NCBI GenBank assembly: GCA_948470475.1
Contig: OX419335.1
Coordinates: forward strand, 41,357,025 to 41,421,024
Length of the DNA: 64,000 nucleotides
Source of the DNA: Galaxea fascicularis
Lineage: Eukaryota > Cnidaria > Anthozoa > Scleractinia > Euphylliidae
Direction: 5' to 3'
Shown piece after piece: positions 45,201-58,728 of the stretch (positions within the stretch are counted from its first letter, which is position 1; each line of letters starts with the position of its first letter). The notes under the pieces were generated by a model. It was not told where the DNA came from. It saw nothing but the letters and a program-made list of their open reading frames with translations, and did no database searches. Position numbers and translations under genes: made by a program.

Positions 45201-48200
45201 GATGGCATTTACTAAGGTAACCAGGCCTTGTTATTGTTTAGGAAGCCTTGAAACCAGTTTTAACCGGTTGACGTTGCCCTACTAAAATCTTTTTATCATT
45301 GAGAACTGGAAAGGTTCTAAATCTGGAAAGGAAAGGATCTGAAAAGGATCAAATCACACCAGACAACTCTTATTAGGTACAAAATACCTGTTCTGTTTAC
45401 AAGTTTTGCAATTTGGAATGTGTTTTTTTTTATATAATTCTGATATATTTTACTGAAAAGTGTAAGACCGCTAAGGATTATGGTTAATCATTGATTTTGC
45501 AGGAGAAATCCTTAAAAGTTAAAAAAATGTATTTTTGTGAACAGGTTTGTTAATTAGAGCCAATTTTAGTCAATTACATGTGCTTCTGAGAAATTTTTGT
45601 GAGAACTTATGTTACACAAATGTACCCCTGAAGCTTGCTATAGGTCTTTTACGGTTTTTCAAATTTGATATGCCTACAAGGGGGCAGTTAATCAGTCTTG
45701 TAAATATGATTAAATGTTTATCCGTTTTAGCTTTTAATATAATGTGGAGTAATAATACATGTGCTTTTATTTTTAACTTAATTCAGTGAGCTATCATAAC
45801 ACAAATCCCATTCAAAAGAACAAAAAGGATGGTTATGGCCTAGGATGTACAATGATGTACTCATTATTATGATCTCATTGCAGGATGATTTTACTTACAC
45901 TGTATGTGACAAAGGCTATATTTATTAGTAGAATTCATAGAGTGATTGTTTTTAGGATACTCATGTTTTAGAAAAACAAATGGGAGGGGGAGGGGAGTAG
46001 GGAAGCAGGGTTGGTGCAGTGGTGAGAGTGCTTGCCTTCCACCAATGTGTTCCCGGCTCGATTCCCGAACTTGGCGTCGTATGTGGGTTGAGTTTGTTGG
46101 TTCTCTACTCTGCTCCGATAGGTTTTTCTGTGGGTGAATTTTTCATTAACATGTGTGAGCATTGTGTCATCAAAACATTGAATTTACTGTGTGCATGACT
46201 GTACTTTCAGAAGTCCAAGTTCAGTACAGAGGCTATCAAGCTAGAATCATCCTCATTCGATTCTGGTCTTAATTTTGGTAATTAAAACTTATTATCATGT
46301 TTACTAATAAAATATTTGTAGATTTAACTTTATTGATGTCTCCTTTTTGAGGTTTCAAGATGAAGAATGGAAATTTGTCCTCTGCAATCTCAATAAACTG
46401 TAGTCCAGCCCTCCTGAAGATGGGACAGTATTCAATTTCTTTTTTATTTATGGACTTCTTATAAGCAATAACCATGCTTTCATCTGGTCAGGTCTCTTTT
46501 AAAAAGTAATTTTGGTTTTTTCTGAGAACCTTTATTGCCATGTGGTCTTTCTGAGGAGTCAGTGAAGTTTCTTAAGTGTTAAAGTTGAAGACATATCCCA
46601 AAAAGCATCTGGCATTGCAGTATTCCTTGCCACATGCAGTGCATAATGCTCTTTTTAAGGAACAACAAACTGAAGTTCTTTAATTTGTTCTTCATTGGTT
46701 AGAACTGTCTGAAGAATTGCAGCAGCTTCGCGATATGGCCAGAAAGTTTAGCCGTGAGGAAATTGTTCCTTTGGCCGCTCAGCTTGATCAGACTGGCGAG
46801 GTGAGCAGACATTAATTTTATCTCATCATCTTCATCATCATTATTGTGTTGTTATATTTTTATCAATTTGGTCTATAATCACCTGAGTGATTAACAAAAT
46901 TGGACTGTGGTGTAGTTGGAGTCTGATTTGTTTTATCACAAGCATGATTACAGAACGAATGGGATGACATGCTATCCTGTTACTGATTAATCGTATCTAC
47001 ATGTTTAACAGAATTTGAGATAAACTTTTGTATAAAGGATGTTTGTGCCCAAAATGTTCTCACATATAGATTTTTTTTAAACTTGCCATGTAGAAAGGTA
47101 ATGATTTACTTTTGCCAAAAAGGCAAAAAAAAAAAAAAAATGGGGGGTCACTGTGCTCATTTTTGAGATAAGGTGCATTTTTAGAAGCTTGCGTTATTTT
47201 AAGACGATCTTAGCTGACTGCACTGTCAGCAATGAAAAAAGCTACATTAGTGAAATTTAGATCAGGTAAACGTACTCAATTCAACGTAACTGAATAACTA
47301 AATAAACTTTTTCAGCTGATGTCTTTTTCTGAGGTGAAATAGACCCTGGAAATTGATACATATTAGAAAGAAAGAAAACTTCAGTCGCACGAGAGCATAA
47401 AAGGCAATCTCTTTTCCTCTTTCTGTTTGCTTTTTGATCAGAAACTTTTGTTTTTGCATCGTCCAGGATCTTTAACTTTTTAACTTTTGCAGTCAAACTG
47501 CTCCAGCGCCTTTGCACCTGGTGCTCATCGAAATCATTGAACACCACCTCACGCCATATAATGTCCTTTACATAAACATTTTCCTTTTGATAAGTGTCAT
47601 TTAAATGAACTTCCACTTTAGCCAGGAGTGTAAGGTCCTGATCGTGGCTCCAAGCCTGGGATTTTTTGTTTTTTCTGCTATTAATATTTTATACTTCTGT
47701 TCTGTTTGTCTGCCATTTTGGATGCCACTGTAAGCTTTTTTGGTGCCAGTCCCAATCAGTCTCAAGGCCAACACTAGTTTCAGTCTTCCACAGAATGAAA
47801 CTGACTTGTTGTCTCAAGATGGTAATAGGGAGCTTAAGCAACGATGACGATGATGGCAATGAGAATACCACAAAACAATGGGATTAATGAGCCAAAACAA
47901 TACTCTGCACGTGCATTTTACAGTTTTGTACATTTTTTTGCCATCCTTTGCAAAACAAAACTAATTTCTTATGTAATCCCTTTGGAATGATTGGTTAACT
48001 TCAGCAAAAACATTTCTGAGAAGACCTGGATCCACAGCTATTTTTTGATGCCACACTCTTTTGTGTTCCATTCTTGTGGAAAATGTTTGTGCCTTAAGGG
48101 GGCATGCTTTGTTGATGTTTCATGGGCTTTTACAAAACAAAAAAGTCAGTGCGTGACATGTGTGAAAAAATGCACAGTAGCAATGGGCGTGAATGTCCTT

Positions 48201-51200
48201 AACAAAACAGAGCAAGATATTCCATAATTCATAAATCTAGCAAATGACCCATGCAACTGTGTTATTATAGTGTGTGTGATGGTGTGTACTGTCCAATTAC
48301 TTAGGCAGGACATGTACTCTGTCCAGTTGACACATTGATGCCCAGCCGTTTTTTGGAGTGATTTTCCACCTGCAAATGATCCGTAGCATTTTGTGACTCT
48401 TTATTTGAAACTACAATGGAAAGTGGTGCAGTCCTAAGGCACTGGAGGCTCAAGGTTTCTGAAAACGTCTTTATGAAGTAGCAATTTTTCATCCGTGGAG
48501 CTATAAGAACGACCCAAGTTGGGTTTGCTTACGATTTTTGCTAAGTTTACAGCCATTTTTCATCTGTAGTGGCTGCCTGATGAGCCTGACGGTAGCTAAG
48601 AGTCCACTTTCTCAAAGAGCTGAGCAAGGTGATGTACTTTGTTGTCGAATTTGGCTTGTTACTCGACGAACTGGGAATTTGGCCAGTCAGACACTTAGTA
48701 CCTTTGGGACTCAACTATTGATGAATTTCTCGACCTACTGCCACATATTTTGGAATTTGTGAGCACTGAAGATCACCATGAGCACAAATTTTTGGCGGTA
48801 GGTCAGAGTGGCTGTAGACTGGCTGAGTTTATATGTGAAAGAATTGGGGAAAGGAACGGGCGCTGTCAAAAATTCTCATTGTTTCCCAGCATGCAATGCA
48901 GTTGAGATGTTGAAAATGGCGGGAAAGGCCCGAATGCACTGGAACAAAAGGCTGTATCTACACTGGGAAGAAGAATATGGACAAAAAAAGTCATTTCTAA
49001 GCTAGAACAAGGACTGAATTTTGTTATGATGGTTGAAGTTTGGTTTTTTGACGATGATTTCTTTAAAAAACATACAAGCAAAAAGGGGCATTTTTGTCAT
49101 TTCTCTTAGACGTTAAAAACGGTCATTTTCGTTCTTGTCCAAACTCAAAAGGCCATATTTGGTAAAAATCGCTACGTTTCTTGTGTTTATTGGATATCCA
49201 AATTTAAAGGACATTTCATTTCATGCTCACAACTGACAGTTAAGGCAGTATTCGTGCGATTGAGAAAGTTGCAATGTTTTAAAGCATGGGAGTCTTGTGC
49301 GGCCGGTTTTGGCCGGCACGGGAGTCAATGGGTTAAGGCTCCAATTATAGCTGGTGATAACCAATCAGATTCAAGAATTTTGTTACAGTTATGATTTTAA
49401 TAATTATACAATTATAATGATTATAATCCGTTTTTTATACCTGTGGAAGGCTTTATCATTAGGGCGTAAGGTCTTTTTGCCACTGACCCATTCATTAATG
49501 AAATGTTTGTATTTTTCAGTATCCTTGGGAAATCATTAAGAAGGCTCATGCACTTGGATTGGTAAATGGACACATCCCAGAGGACTGTGGTAAGCATCAT
49601 CTTCAGAAAACTATTGATCTGAAAGTCACCAGATAACATGAAACAATGTGGCTGACAAAATATAATGTTGAGTAAATATATCCAGAATTTATATGGTTAA
49701 TCTAAGTGATGGTAATGAGATTCATCATTCTGATTCATGTACAACTTGTAGATCCAAATACGTGGTGAGGCTACATACATGTACCAGTACTATAAATTCT
49801 GTGATTTAAATGAAATGCTGGTTATTTCATTCACAGGTAACCAGTTATGACAGTGAGTGTTTCATTTTCATCTCTCTCCTAACTTTGCTCTTCAGGTGGT
49901 CCAGGCCTTGGCGTCCTTGATGGATGTGTTGTTACCGAGGAGCTTGCTTATGGCTGCACTGGAATCCAGACTGCTGTTGAAGCTAATTCTTTGGCAGTAA
50001 GTCACACCTTAAACAAGTCATTGCTGCAATTCCTAGTCTCTGTGCCTGTATTGTGGGTGAAACTATTGCTTCAGGGTACCTCAGGGTTCTTGTTAAATAT
50101 GTTTTTTGACAGGAGGTTAGAAACACAAAACAGGAGGCAATTTTGTTACTTGTCCCAACATGAGGGGCATGGGGTCCCCTCACCAGGGTGCTGAGGCAGA
50201 GTAATTTATCATAAGTCACTTAGGGCTTTTTTTCCAGGAACCCCCTCATATATGCTATTAAATATTTTGTTTAAATGTCTTGTGCTTATTGCCAAATCTT
50301 AGAAACATGATAGTTTATTTGAAGCTGAAGTAAAATTTTAATACAAAATAAATGAAATGCCCTAAAGGACTTTTATAATTAAATTGGTGAGTAAGAGGTT
50401 ATTCTGAAGTCATTTGATTCCCTTGAAATCCTAATTTCACCAAACCCTCTCAGGAAATGCCAGTTATTTTGGCTGGTAACAAGGAACAACAGAAGAAATA
50501 TCTTGGACGGATGGTAGAAGAACCTTTGATGGCGGTATGTATCAAAATAACTCTACATGTAGTTTGTCACTCTCAAGTCAATTCTTGATCAGTAGTTGAG
50601 ATCAGTCAATGAAAATAAAGTAGATTACATTCAGTTGTTGCTGGAAGAATGCACTCAAGCAGCTGTGATTTAGGGCAACAGGTCAGAACTTTTAAAGCTA
50701 TGACAAATGTCCTGCACATAATGCCTTGATACATGTTTTGTTTGAGCAAAGCAAAAATAGCACATCTAGTTTTAATGGACTGTCTGATGGAGTTGCCTCT
50801 TTCCCCAGGTAAAGCATCTGATTGTTTTGTGTTTTTGTATTTTGCAGGCCTACTGTGTGACTGAACCAGGAGCAGGGTCTGATGTAGCAGGAATTAAAAC
50901 CCGAGCAGAAAAAAAAGGAGATGTGGTATGAAATATTTTTTATGGATTGGCCAAGTATTGGGAATTTACGTTGAAATTGTTTAGCTTGTTTACATCATAA
51001 CGTAAAAGGAAGGATGTTGTTTTACATGGTTATGTGGTGATGGAGGACTTCAGATGTAGGTTTCAAAGGCAAGGGATTAGCAGGGGTTTATGGAACCTGG
51101 AAATCCTGTGGAAAGTACTTGAATTTTAGTCTAGTATTTTCCAGGTCTTTGGAAATGGTAGGATGTCCTGGAAAACCCAGAATTTATAAAATCAAGTTAT

Positions 51201-54200
51201 ATAGTTTCCTTGAAAGACATTGGGGAGCAACTTAAAGACACTTCATGTCCATCATGGGTTTTGGAGTAAAACTTTCTGAGGCCTGTTTCTGAAAGTAATG
51301 AACCATGGGTTAGTGAGGTTGTGTCCTGCAACACTACATGTATTTTCTCTTTTTTGACCATATGCTCCTTTGGTATCTGATGAACTGTGTATGTATCTGA
51401 CCAACTGTCCTACTTCGAAGGATTGTAGCCTGCATGTAGTCCCTCTTATGAGGTGACTTGACTAATTTAGGCAAGGCTTAATAATGAAATAATGCTGGTC
51501 AACCGTTACTCTTCCTTGTGACTCAGGGGTGGCCTTGAGCCCTATCCAGGGGCTCCTCCTGGCTTGTGCTTGCATTTGCCTGGTTGCTGGCTTATGAGTA
51601 ATATCACGATTTTTCCTCTCCCCCCTCACTTAAAGCTGGTAAATATCACATTTGGTACGTGTAAGTATTCCACTGACTGGTTCAATTTGACAGTGCCTTT
51701 GGTTGTGGCTGCTCACCAGGTTGCCATGGATACCTCATTCCTTGTGCCTGATCAGCTGATCCTACCAACCTTTAAGGTGCCTGCGTCCAAGCTCATCTAC
51801 TGTTGATGAGTTTGATTGTTGAGTAAAGAATGCTTAGCAACCACCAAATAATTTTATTAGTGTCAAGAATACATGTAATTCTTACCCATCTATGAATATC
51901 CACCCATTTGTGACTGATTAAAATTAAACTGTTATTCTTCTTTTGCTCCAGTATGTTGTGAATGGACAAAAGATGTGGATTACCAATGGGGGTGTAGCTA
52001 ACTGGTGAGTATTTAATCTTTTAAACCCTAAGATAAAGTTTAAATTCTCATTTGTTGCCCTACACATTGCCTATAGAAATAGTAGGGAGAAATTGTCAAA
52101 ATTTCAAGCAAATCAATCTCGTGTGATCCTGTTGTTAATTCTTGTGATATTACAAGCGGAAATGTGATACTGATCACTCAAGAGATCAGAGGTTAAAAAG
52201 GCTGTGTGCTTTTAGTGTTACCTTATATCGATGCAGCAAAAAAAAAAATGGAAAAAAAGTAATAGAAGTTCAGATTTGTTTTGAGACAACTCTAGCAGTT
52301 TACCAAAACTATTCAGATAGCTGGATGGAAATAGATTGCTAATGCTTTGAGTGAACACAACTAGTTGTGATTGTTATATTATATCTTTTGAGATTAGTGA
52401 TAACAAGTTATAGATTGAATTTTTGAATCTGCGTGGAATCAAAACCCTAGCTTGAAGCTGTAGCGGTATTAACAATAACCAGCAGCGGGCAAAAATCCTG
52501 TGATTTGTCCATCTTTGTTTAGTAATAAGATGGTAAAATAGCCATCTACTTCAAAACTTTCTGATATCCTTGTGTATTAGCATTTGCTTGATGCTTACTG
52601 GATTTTTTGGTCTGTTTTCCTGTTACCTGTGTTTCTGTGTAGGTATTTTGTCTTGGCACGAACTGACCCTGATGCTCCAGCTGGTAAGGCCTTCACTGGG
52701 TTTGTGGTAGATGCTGATACGCCAGGAATCACACTAGGAAGAAAGGTAAACAACACTCAAAGTCCTCATAATTTTGCACTATACTTTAGGCTGAGGTTAG
52801 TTGAAACTTTGGAAATTGTATGATGATTTTGAAGCTATTTCTAATTATAGTATTCCTGTATTTTCAAATGAACACGTACGTGTATCTTCAGTTACAAATT
52901 GTAAACGCCCATTTACTGTACATCTGATTGTATTACAGTGCAGTGCCCAGTTTGTTCTATCGTTAGAAATACTGCAGTGTGCAGTGAACGGTCAATGAAA
53001 GAATGAGAAACAAACCTAAACCCCTTGTTTATGCTCTGCACTTATTAAGCACACTTGCTCTGGAACACATTTCAAGACTGGCGGCTACAAAAGAAAAATA
53101 CTTGAGGTTTTTTTGTAAAGACGTCAACCTGCTCGATAGTCATACGAAAATATAACACTTTTTCTACAAGCAGACGCAAAGGCTTACTTGGCTTCCAAAG
53201 CTCCCTCCTGCGAGTTTCCAGATTGTGGTCGCAAATAAGAAGTCAAACTTGCGTCTAATATCGATAGGTTTTCTTCCTTAATCTTCACCTCTTCTATAAA
53301 TGTTATAGTTTGTATTTCCTGGTGTAAATGATATCGCTTTTTCATTCATTATTATAAAATTTATGCGTGAGATGTTTTCTTTGTACCTGCCGGTAATGTA
53401 TTAACATGACTGTAATGTTTTGCGTGTACTGTATTCTGTTTGTTAGGAAAAAAGAACTTTTTTTCTGGATATTTATGCTGTTGTTTTTCCAGGAATGGAA
53501 TATGGGTCAGAGAGCTTCTGATACACGTGGCATAACATTTGAGGATGTTGTCATACCTAAAGAGGTAAGATGTTAGTAGTCTCCATCTGTTCCGAGAAGC
53601 GAACAGTTTTTCGAGAAAACTCTGAGCTACGAGGAACTGATAATGTCCAAGGCCAAATATAAGAGCATAATGGAGGATATTGTGTTTCTTATCCTTCAAA
53701 TATTTTTCGCAACACGCATTTGGGGAATATGACCGGTTATAATCCATTAAATATTTTTGCTTGCACGCGATTGGTCTAAACGCATCACGCGACTGAATAT
53801 TCCTAAGCTCAAACTGGGGACTATACGGTGATATTCCCCAAATGGGCGTTGCGAAAAATATTTGAAGGATAAACACAATAGCCTCCAGTTAGCTTTAAAA
53901 ATGTACTCGGGTATTTGCCCTTGGACATGATCAGTTCCTCGGAGCTCAAGGTTTTCCTCGAGCTTCGCTCTCGGAAAACTGTTCCCTTCTCGGTACATAT
54001 ACTGTCCGCGGACAAATATCCGAGCATATTTTCGTGCCGAATGGAGAGAAGTTATATATTTCCCAGTTTTAGCTAGGACATATTCAGTCACTTAATATGC
54101 TTAAACCAATCGCGTGCAAGCAAAAAGATTTGATAAATTCTAAGAATTGTTATTTTTCCTTCTTCTTTAGACTTAAAAGTAGACTTAAGTTTGCAAGACT

Positions 54201-57200
54201 TCTCCTGATTACAACTTAAAGAGCAAACATACGAGTGTGAAGACCTTTTAAGTAATATCAGTAAAGTGAGAGGAAGGAGCGGTTGTTTGTGTCTTTTTTA
54301 ATGCCAAACTTATTAATGCAACAGAACCATTTTTGTATGAGAGGACTTGGCGAGAAAAGCACTCACCCGTCCTCGAAAAGCACTCGAATACTCACGCATG
54401 TAGGCGCGTTGTTTTTCAGTCTTTTCTGAAGTTTCGTTTTTGCTAACCAGTCGATGTTGCATTCCTTAGAATGTTCTTGGACAAGAAGGCATCGGTTTCA
54501 AGATCGCCATGGGAGCATTTGACAAGACGAGACCGCCAGTAAGGAAGTTTGCTATCTGATTGTTGCAGTTTAATGCTGTTTCACCTGCACGTGATGTTGA
54601 CAATTTTGCACTCGCCAGCACCAGCGTACTTCCTGTCATGTTTTGCTGTGTCAGTTGAGTGTGTTGTTTTTACTGTTTTTGTTTGAAAAGTGCTTAGCCT
54701 TCTTTAAACTACGTTAAGAGTAGGGTGTGAAAACCCACAAATCCGTTCTGTAAGTCAATTCACAGGAGGGTCCTATTATACCGTGAAGATGCTTTATGCT
54801 ACTCTCCCATTCAATGTTGTTTCAGTTCAAGTTATTTTGTAGCTTAAACTGACAACATTGATACAGGGGAATTGTGCTCTTGACAAAGTACAACTTATAT
54901 CTCACTGCTTCTGTCCCGTTTTTATGAGCTGGAGTTTCAATAAAATTTGAAGTAGGCAGCTGGTTAGAGAAAAGTAACCGACTTAACTTTAATCTAATTT
55001 CAAAGAATCTTTCTTTAATTACTTAAATTTAGGGGAAAGAGTAGCCGACTTCTCTGAACGAAGTAGCCGACGCTTTTCGTCGGCCGTCGGTGCTTATTGG
55101 AAGCACTGATGAGTAAGCATCTCAAACCACTTTTAGCAATCTGTGCTAACAACTAAAACCTCAAAGTATGAAAACGGACACAGGGATCCTCTATTTTCAT
55201 TGTATTTTTGATGTTCTCGACATTCACAACCACCTTTTAAAGTTTCAAATAAAATCTATTGCGACTTGTATTTCTGGAGAATGACCTTAAGAATTGTACC
55301 TTCTATTACAAACGTGTCTATGCACTGTTTATGACTGCGGTTAAGTCGAACAGATCATAGCAAAGTTATTTCAACGTAAAACAATTTCGAGGGTAAAAAG
55401 CAAGGCGGTAGTAATGTTGAAAAGATTTTAAATGCATATCAATTTAGGGCTTGCTCAAAAAGGAAAACAGAAAACAACAGCAGCGGCGTCATGAAGTCAA
55501 TAGGAACCTTAAGCAACGACGACGACGACGAGAGCGTCATTTCAAAATATAACTTCTCGTTTTTGTAACTCTTCCACGATTATTCCAAATTGTTTAGCGT
55601 GAAAAATGCGGGCTAGCTGTCCAGGGCCTAAATTACCGTGAACGGTATTAAGCAAAGAAAACGAAAGAGAAACTTGCCGTCATGCGCTCATGTTCTCGAG
55701 AAAACCTAACATTTGGTCATTTCACGTTGTTGTTTTGCAGAGGACGGTAAAGAAATGTTCCAAACTGTAAACGCAAGAGCAGAGTATTGTTTTGGCTCAT
55801 TAATCCCATTGTTTTGTGGCATTCTCGTCGCCGTCGTCGTCATCGTTGCTTAAGCTCCCCAATTAACAAAACTCGAATGCGAATCGATTCGCTCTGACGA
55901 AGGGCTGACACTCGAAATACCAGCTTTCAAATCTCTTGACGCTAGCCAATTTACCTGATCAACTCAGCTGTTAAAACCAGATTTTCGTGTATCACTCTTC
56001 TACTGATGCACCACCACAGTTCCAAAGAGTGATCAGTGTTTCAATTTTCCTTATTGTAGCAATGATTGATCAAACATAAAGAGGTTATGAGTAAAAAGGA
56101 AGTGATCACCAAATGACAAAGGTCTTGATTGTTTAGGAAATTCTCCTCGTCATTAGCAAGAAATGTATGGCGAACAGTATTGAGAATATACCTGCTGATA
56201 CTACTGTTTAAAGGGCTAAATTAACAATACTGTTGCTCTGGTTATCAGGTGGCTGCCAGTGCAGTTGGTCTCGCACAGCGAGCGTTAGAAGAAGCCACCA
56301 AGTATTCAATGGAGAGAAAAACGATGGGAAAGCCAATATTCCAGGTATGCTACTAACCCATACGGATTGTCATTGCAGTGAATTTCGCCTTGAGGAACAT
56401 CCCTCTTGATCCTGTAAATGTCGCTCACCTTGACTATCACATTGATGAAACATTTGTGTCAAGTCAAGTTGTTCAGACAAGAAGTTCTGAGCCCCTTAGC
56501 CACGAAATTCCTGGCTACCGTTCAGACGTTTTACATTGTAAAACGGCGCTATGGTTGATCGAGGTCGCTTTACTTGGTTCTTTCAGGTGACGAAGAGTCA
56601 ACTTGCATTGTAAGGTGTGACAAATTGAAGTGAAACACGCGCAGGTGACTTTCACCTAGCTTAAACTTCAAGTCAAACTCATTTCACGTGGCCCATGTTG
56701 GTGTAAACGTGCTGTCGTAATGGTTTGTTTTATGTTACTTTGTTTATTAGCATCAGGCCGTGAGTTTCATGTTAGCTGATATGGCGATTGGTGTGGAGAC
56801 GGCTCGCCTTGCCACGTTCAGGGCTGCATGGGAAGTAGATCAGGTAAGTAAATGTAGTATGCGACAGTAACCCACAAACTTTCCACGATGACTGCCAGTG
56901 TAACCACCGACGCAATCACCGAACAAACAAGGCAAGCATGTCCATCCTGGCAGCCAACTACGGCGAAGAGATTAGAATGGCAATGGGTCATCGCTGTCAC
57001 GAATGCAACTTAAGCAGTAGCCAAAAGAAAGCCCCCCAAAAAATCAGACTTGTGCGGTATTCGGACGTTTGATACAGGCGCTACTGAAACTGCGCTAACA
57101 AACCAGCTGGGAGCAGGCGCTCGTTTCTCCAAACTCCAGAATATGTTTTGGACCCGAAAAACTATTGCACATACATTAGGCCCATTACTAGAAATACGAT

Positions 57201-58324
57201 TTCTAATATTCGATTATCTTTTAAGAAAGCATGCTGTAAAGTTCAGAATTACATTGCGTTACTTTGTCGTCAAAGCAAGTAGCAATACTTTTCGGACCCG
57301 AAATTATTTCTGGAAGTTTGAGAAACGCATGCCTGGTGATTTTATTGATAAGTGAAGGTGTTTACCTTTTCTTCTAGGGTCGCCGCAACACGTATTACGC
57401 GTCAATCGCTAAGTGTCTGGCAGGAGACGTCGCCAATAAGTGTGCGACAGATGCGGTTCAGGTACATTCACAGAGTGATACATACTTTAGGCAAGCCTAA
57501 AAGCGCAGCGCCACAATTTTTCCTGGCATTTATTTAAGTCTGTTTATCGCATGACCCGTCCAGCCCCGCTTACACAATGCTGTACGAAACAGCAAGGATA
57601 GGTGTCGTGAGATTTTTTTTCGTGAGTTTTGTGAAAAAAATAAATTCACCACCGATAAAAGATCTGATCGACAGGTTACCATATTTTCTTTCCCATGGTT
57701 CTCCGCGCGCGCATTGAAGCTCAAAAACCGCGCGCTTAAGTTTGACATGGGTGTATGACCCTTGTGTGTGTGTGTTTTTGTATTGTGTAATACTATATGC
57801 ATGTAAATATTAGTATATGTCTGTTAATAAAAAACAAATAAACAAACAAACAAAAACTTTGACATGGGACAAGCGCTACTTAGCGGAGCACCCAACGGGA
57901 AAATGTGGAAAAACCTCGTATTGTGCCCCTAAATTATTTTCGGCAGAATTTAGGAATGTGTTGTTATGATGACACACTACACAGTTATTTTTCTTGACAA
58001 ATGTAACCTGAATTTCTGTTCTTAGTGAGTCGAATATCTGGAAAATTATACCAAGGAATACCTCTCTGTTAATATTGCACAATTGGAAAATTAGAATCGT
58101 GTAGTAGAGGAAATAGAGAAGAATGATGTTCTTACATTAGAGTGGGTGTCAATTTTCGTTTTTTTATTTTCAGATTTTCGGAGGAAATGGTTTCAACTCT
58201 GAATACCCAGTTGAAAAACTGATGAGAGATGCGAAGATATTCCAGGTACGTCGTAAGTTTAGTAAGGAGTTTGACGTCTGTTTTCTTTCTTTTCTTCTTC
58301 TTCTTCTTCTTCTTCTTCTTATTA

Positions 58325-58371
<47 letters not shown>

Positions 58372-58692
58372 TTAAAGGGACACTGTCATGCTATTTTAAT
58401 GCTGAAAAATATCTTTAAATCAGGAAAAAGTGAAAACTAATGAAGCAGTTTTTTTTTACCACAATTGCTGTTAATCTCGAAATCTGATTGGCTAATTTGC
58501 CGTTGTTGATGAGAGTCTAGACAACGCTGCTCGCGTCAACATGTCACGCAATGCCTTTTTCATATGAATTTGGTATTATCAGAGTTGGTAAATGTAAATT
58601 GACCACCGTACATGGATTCTAGAATCCCTGTACGGTGGTCAATTTACATTTATCAACAAAGTTGATAAAACCAAATTTTTGTGTACTACTTC

Positions 58693-58728
<36 letters not shown>

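Noticed and set aside
53361..54091. Open frames of 171 and 114 aa on the minus strand
   Set aside because: They lie within the nested inverted repeats of ACADM intron 11 and over exon 11; no protein resemblance.
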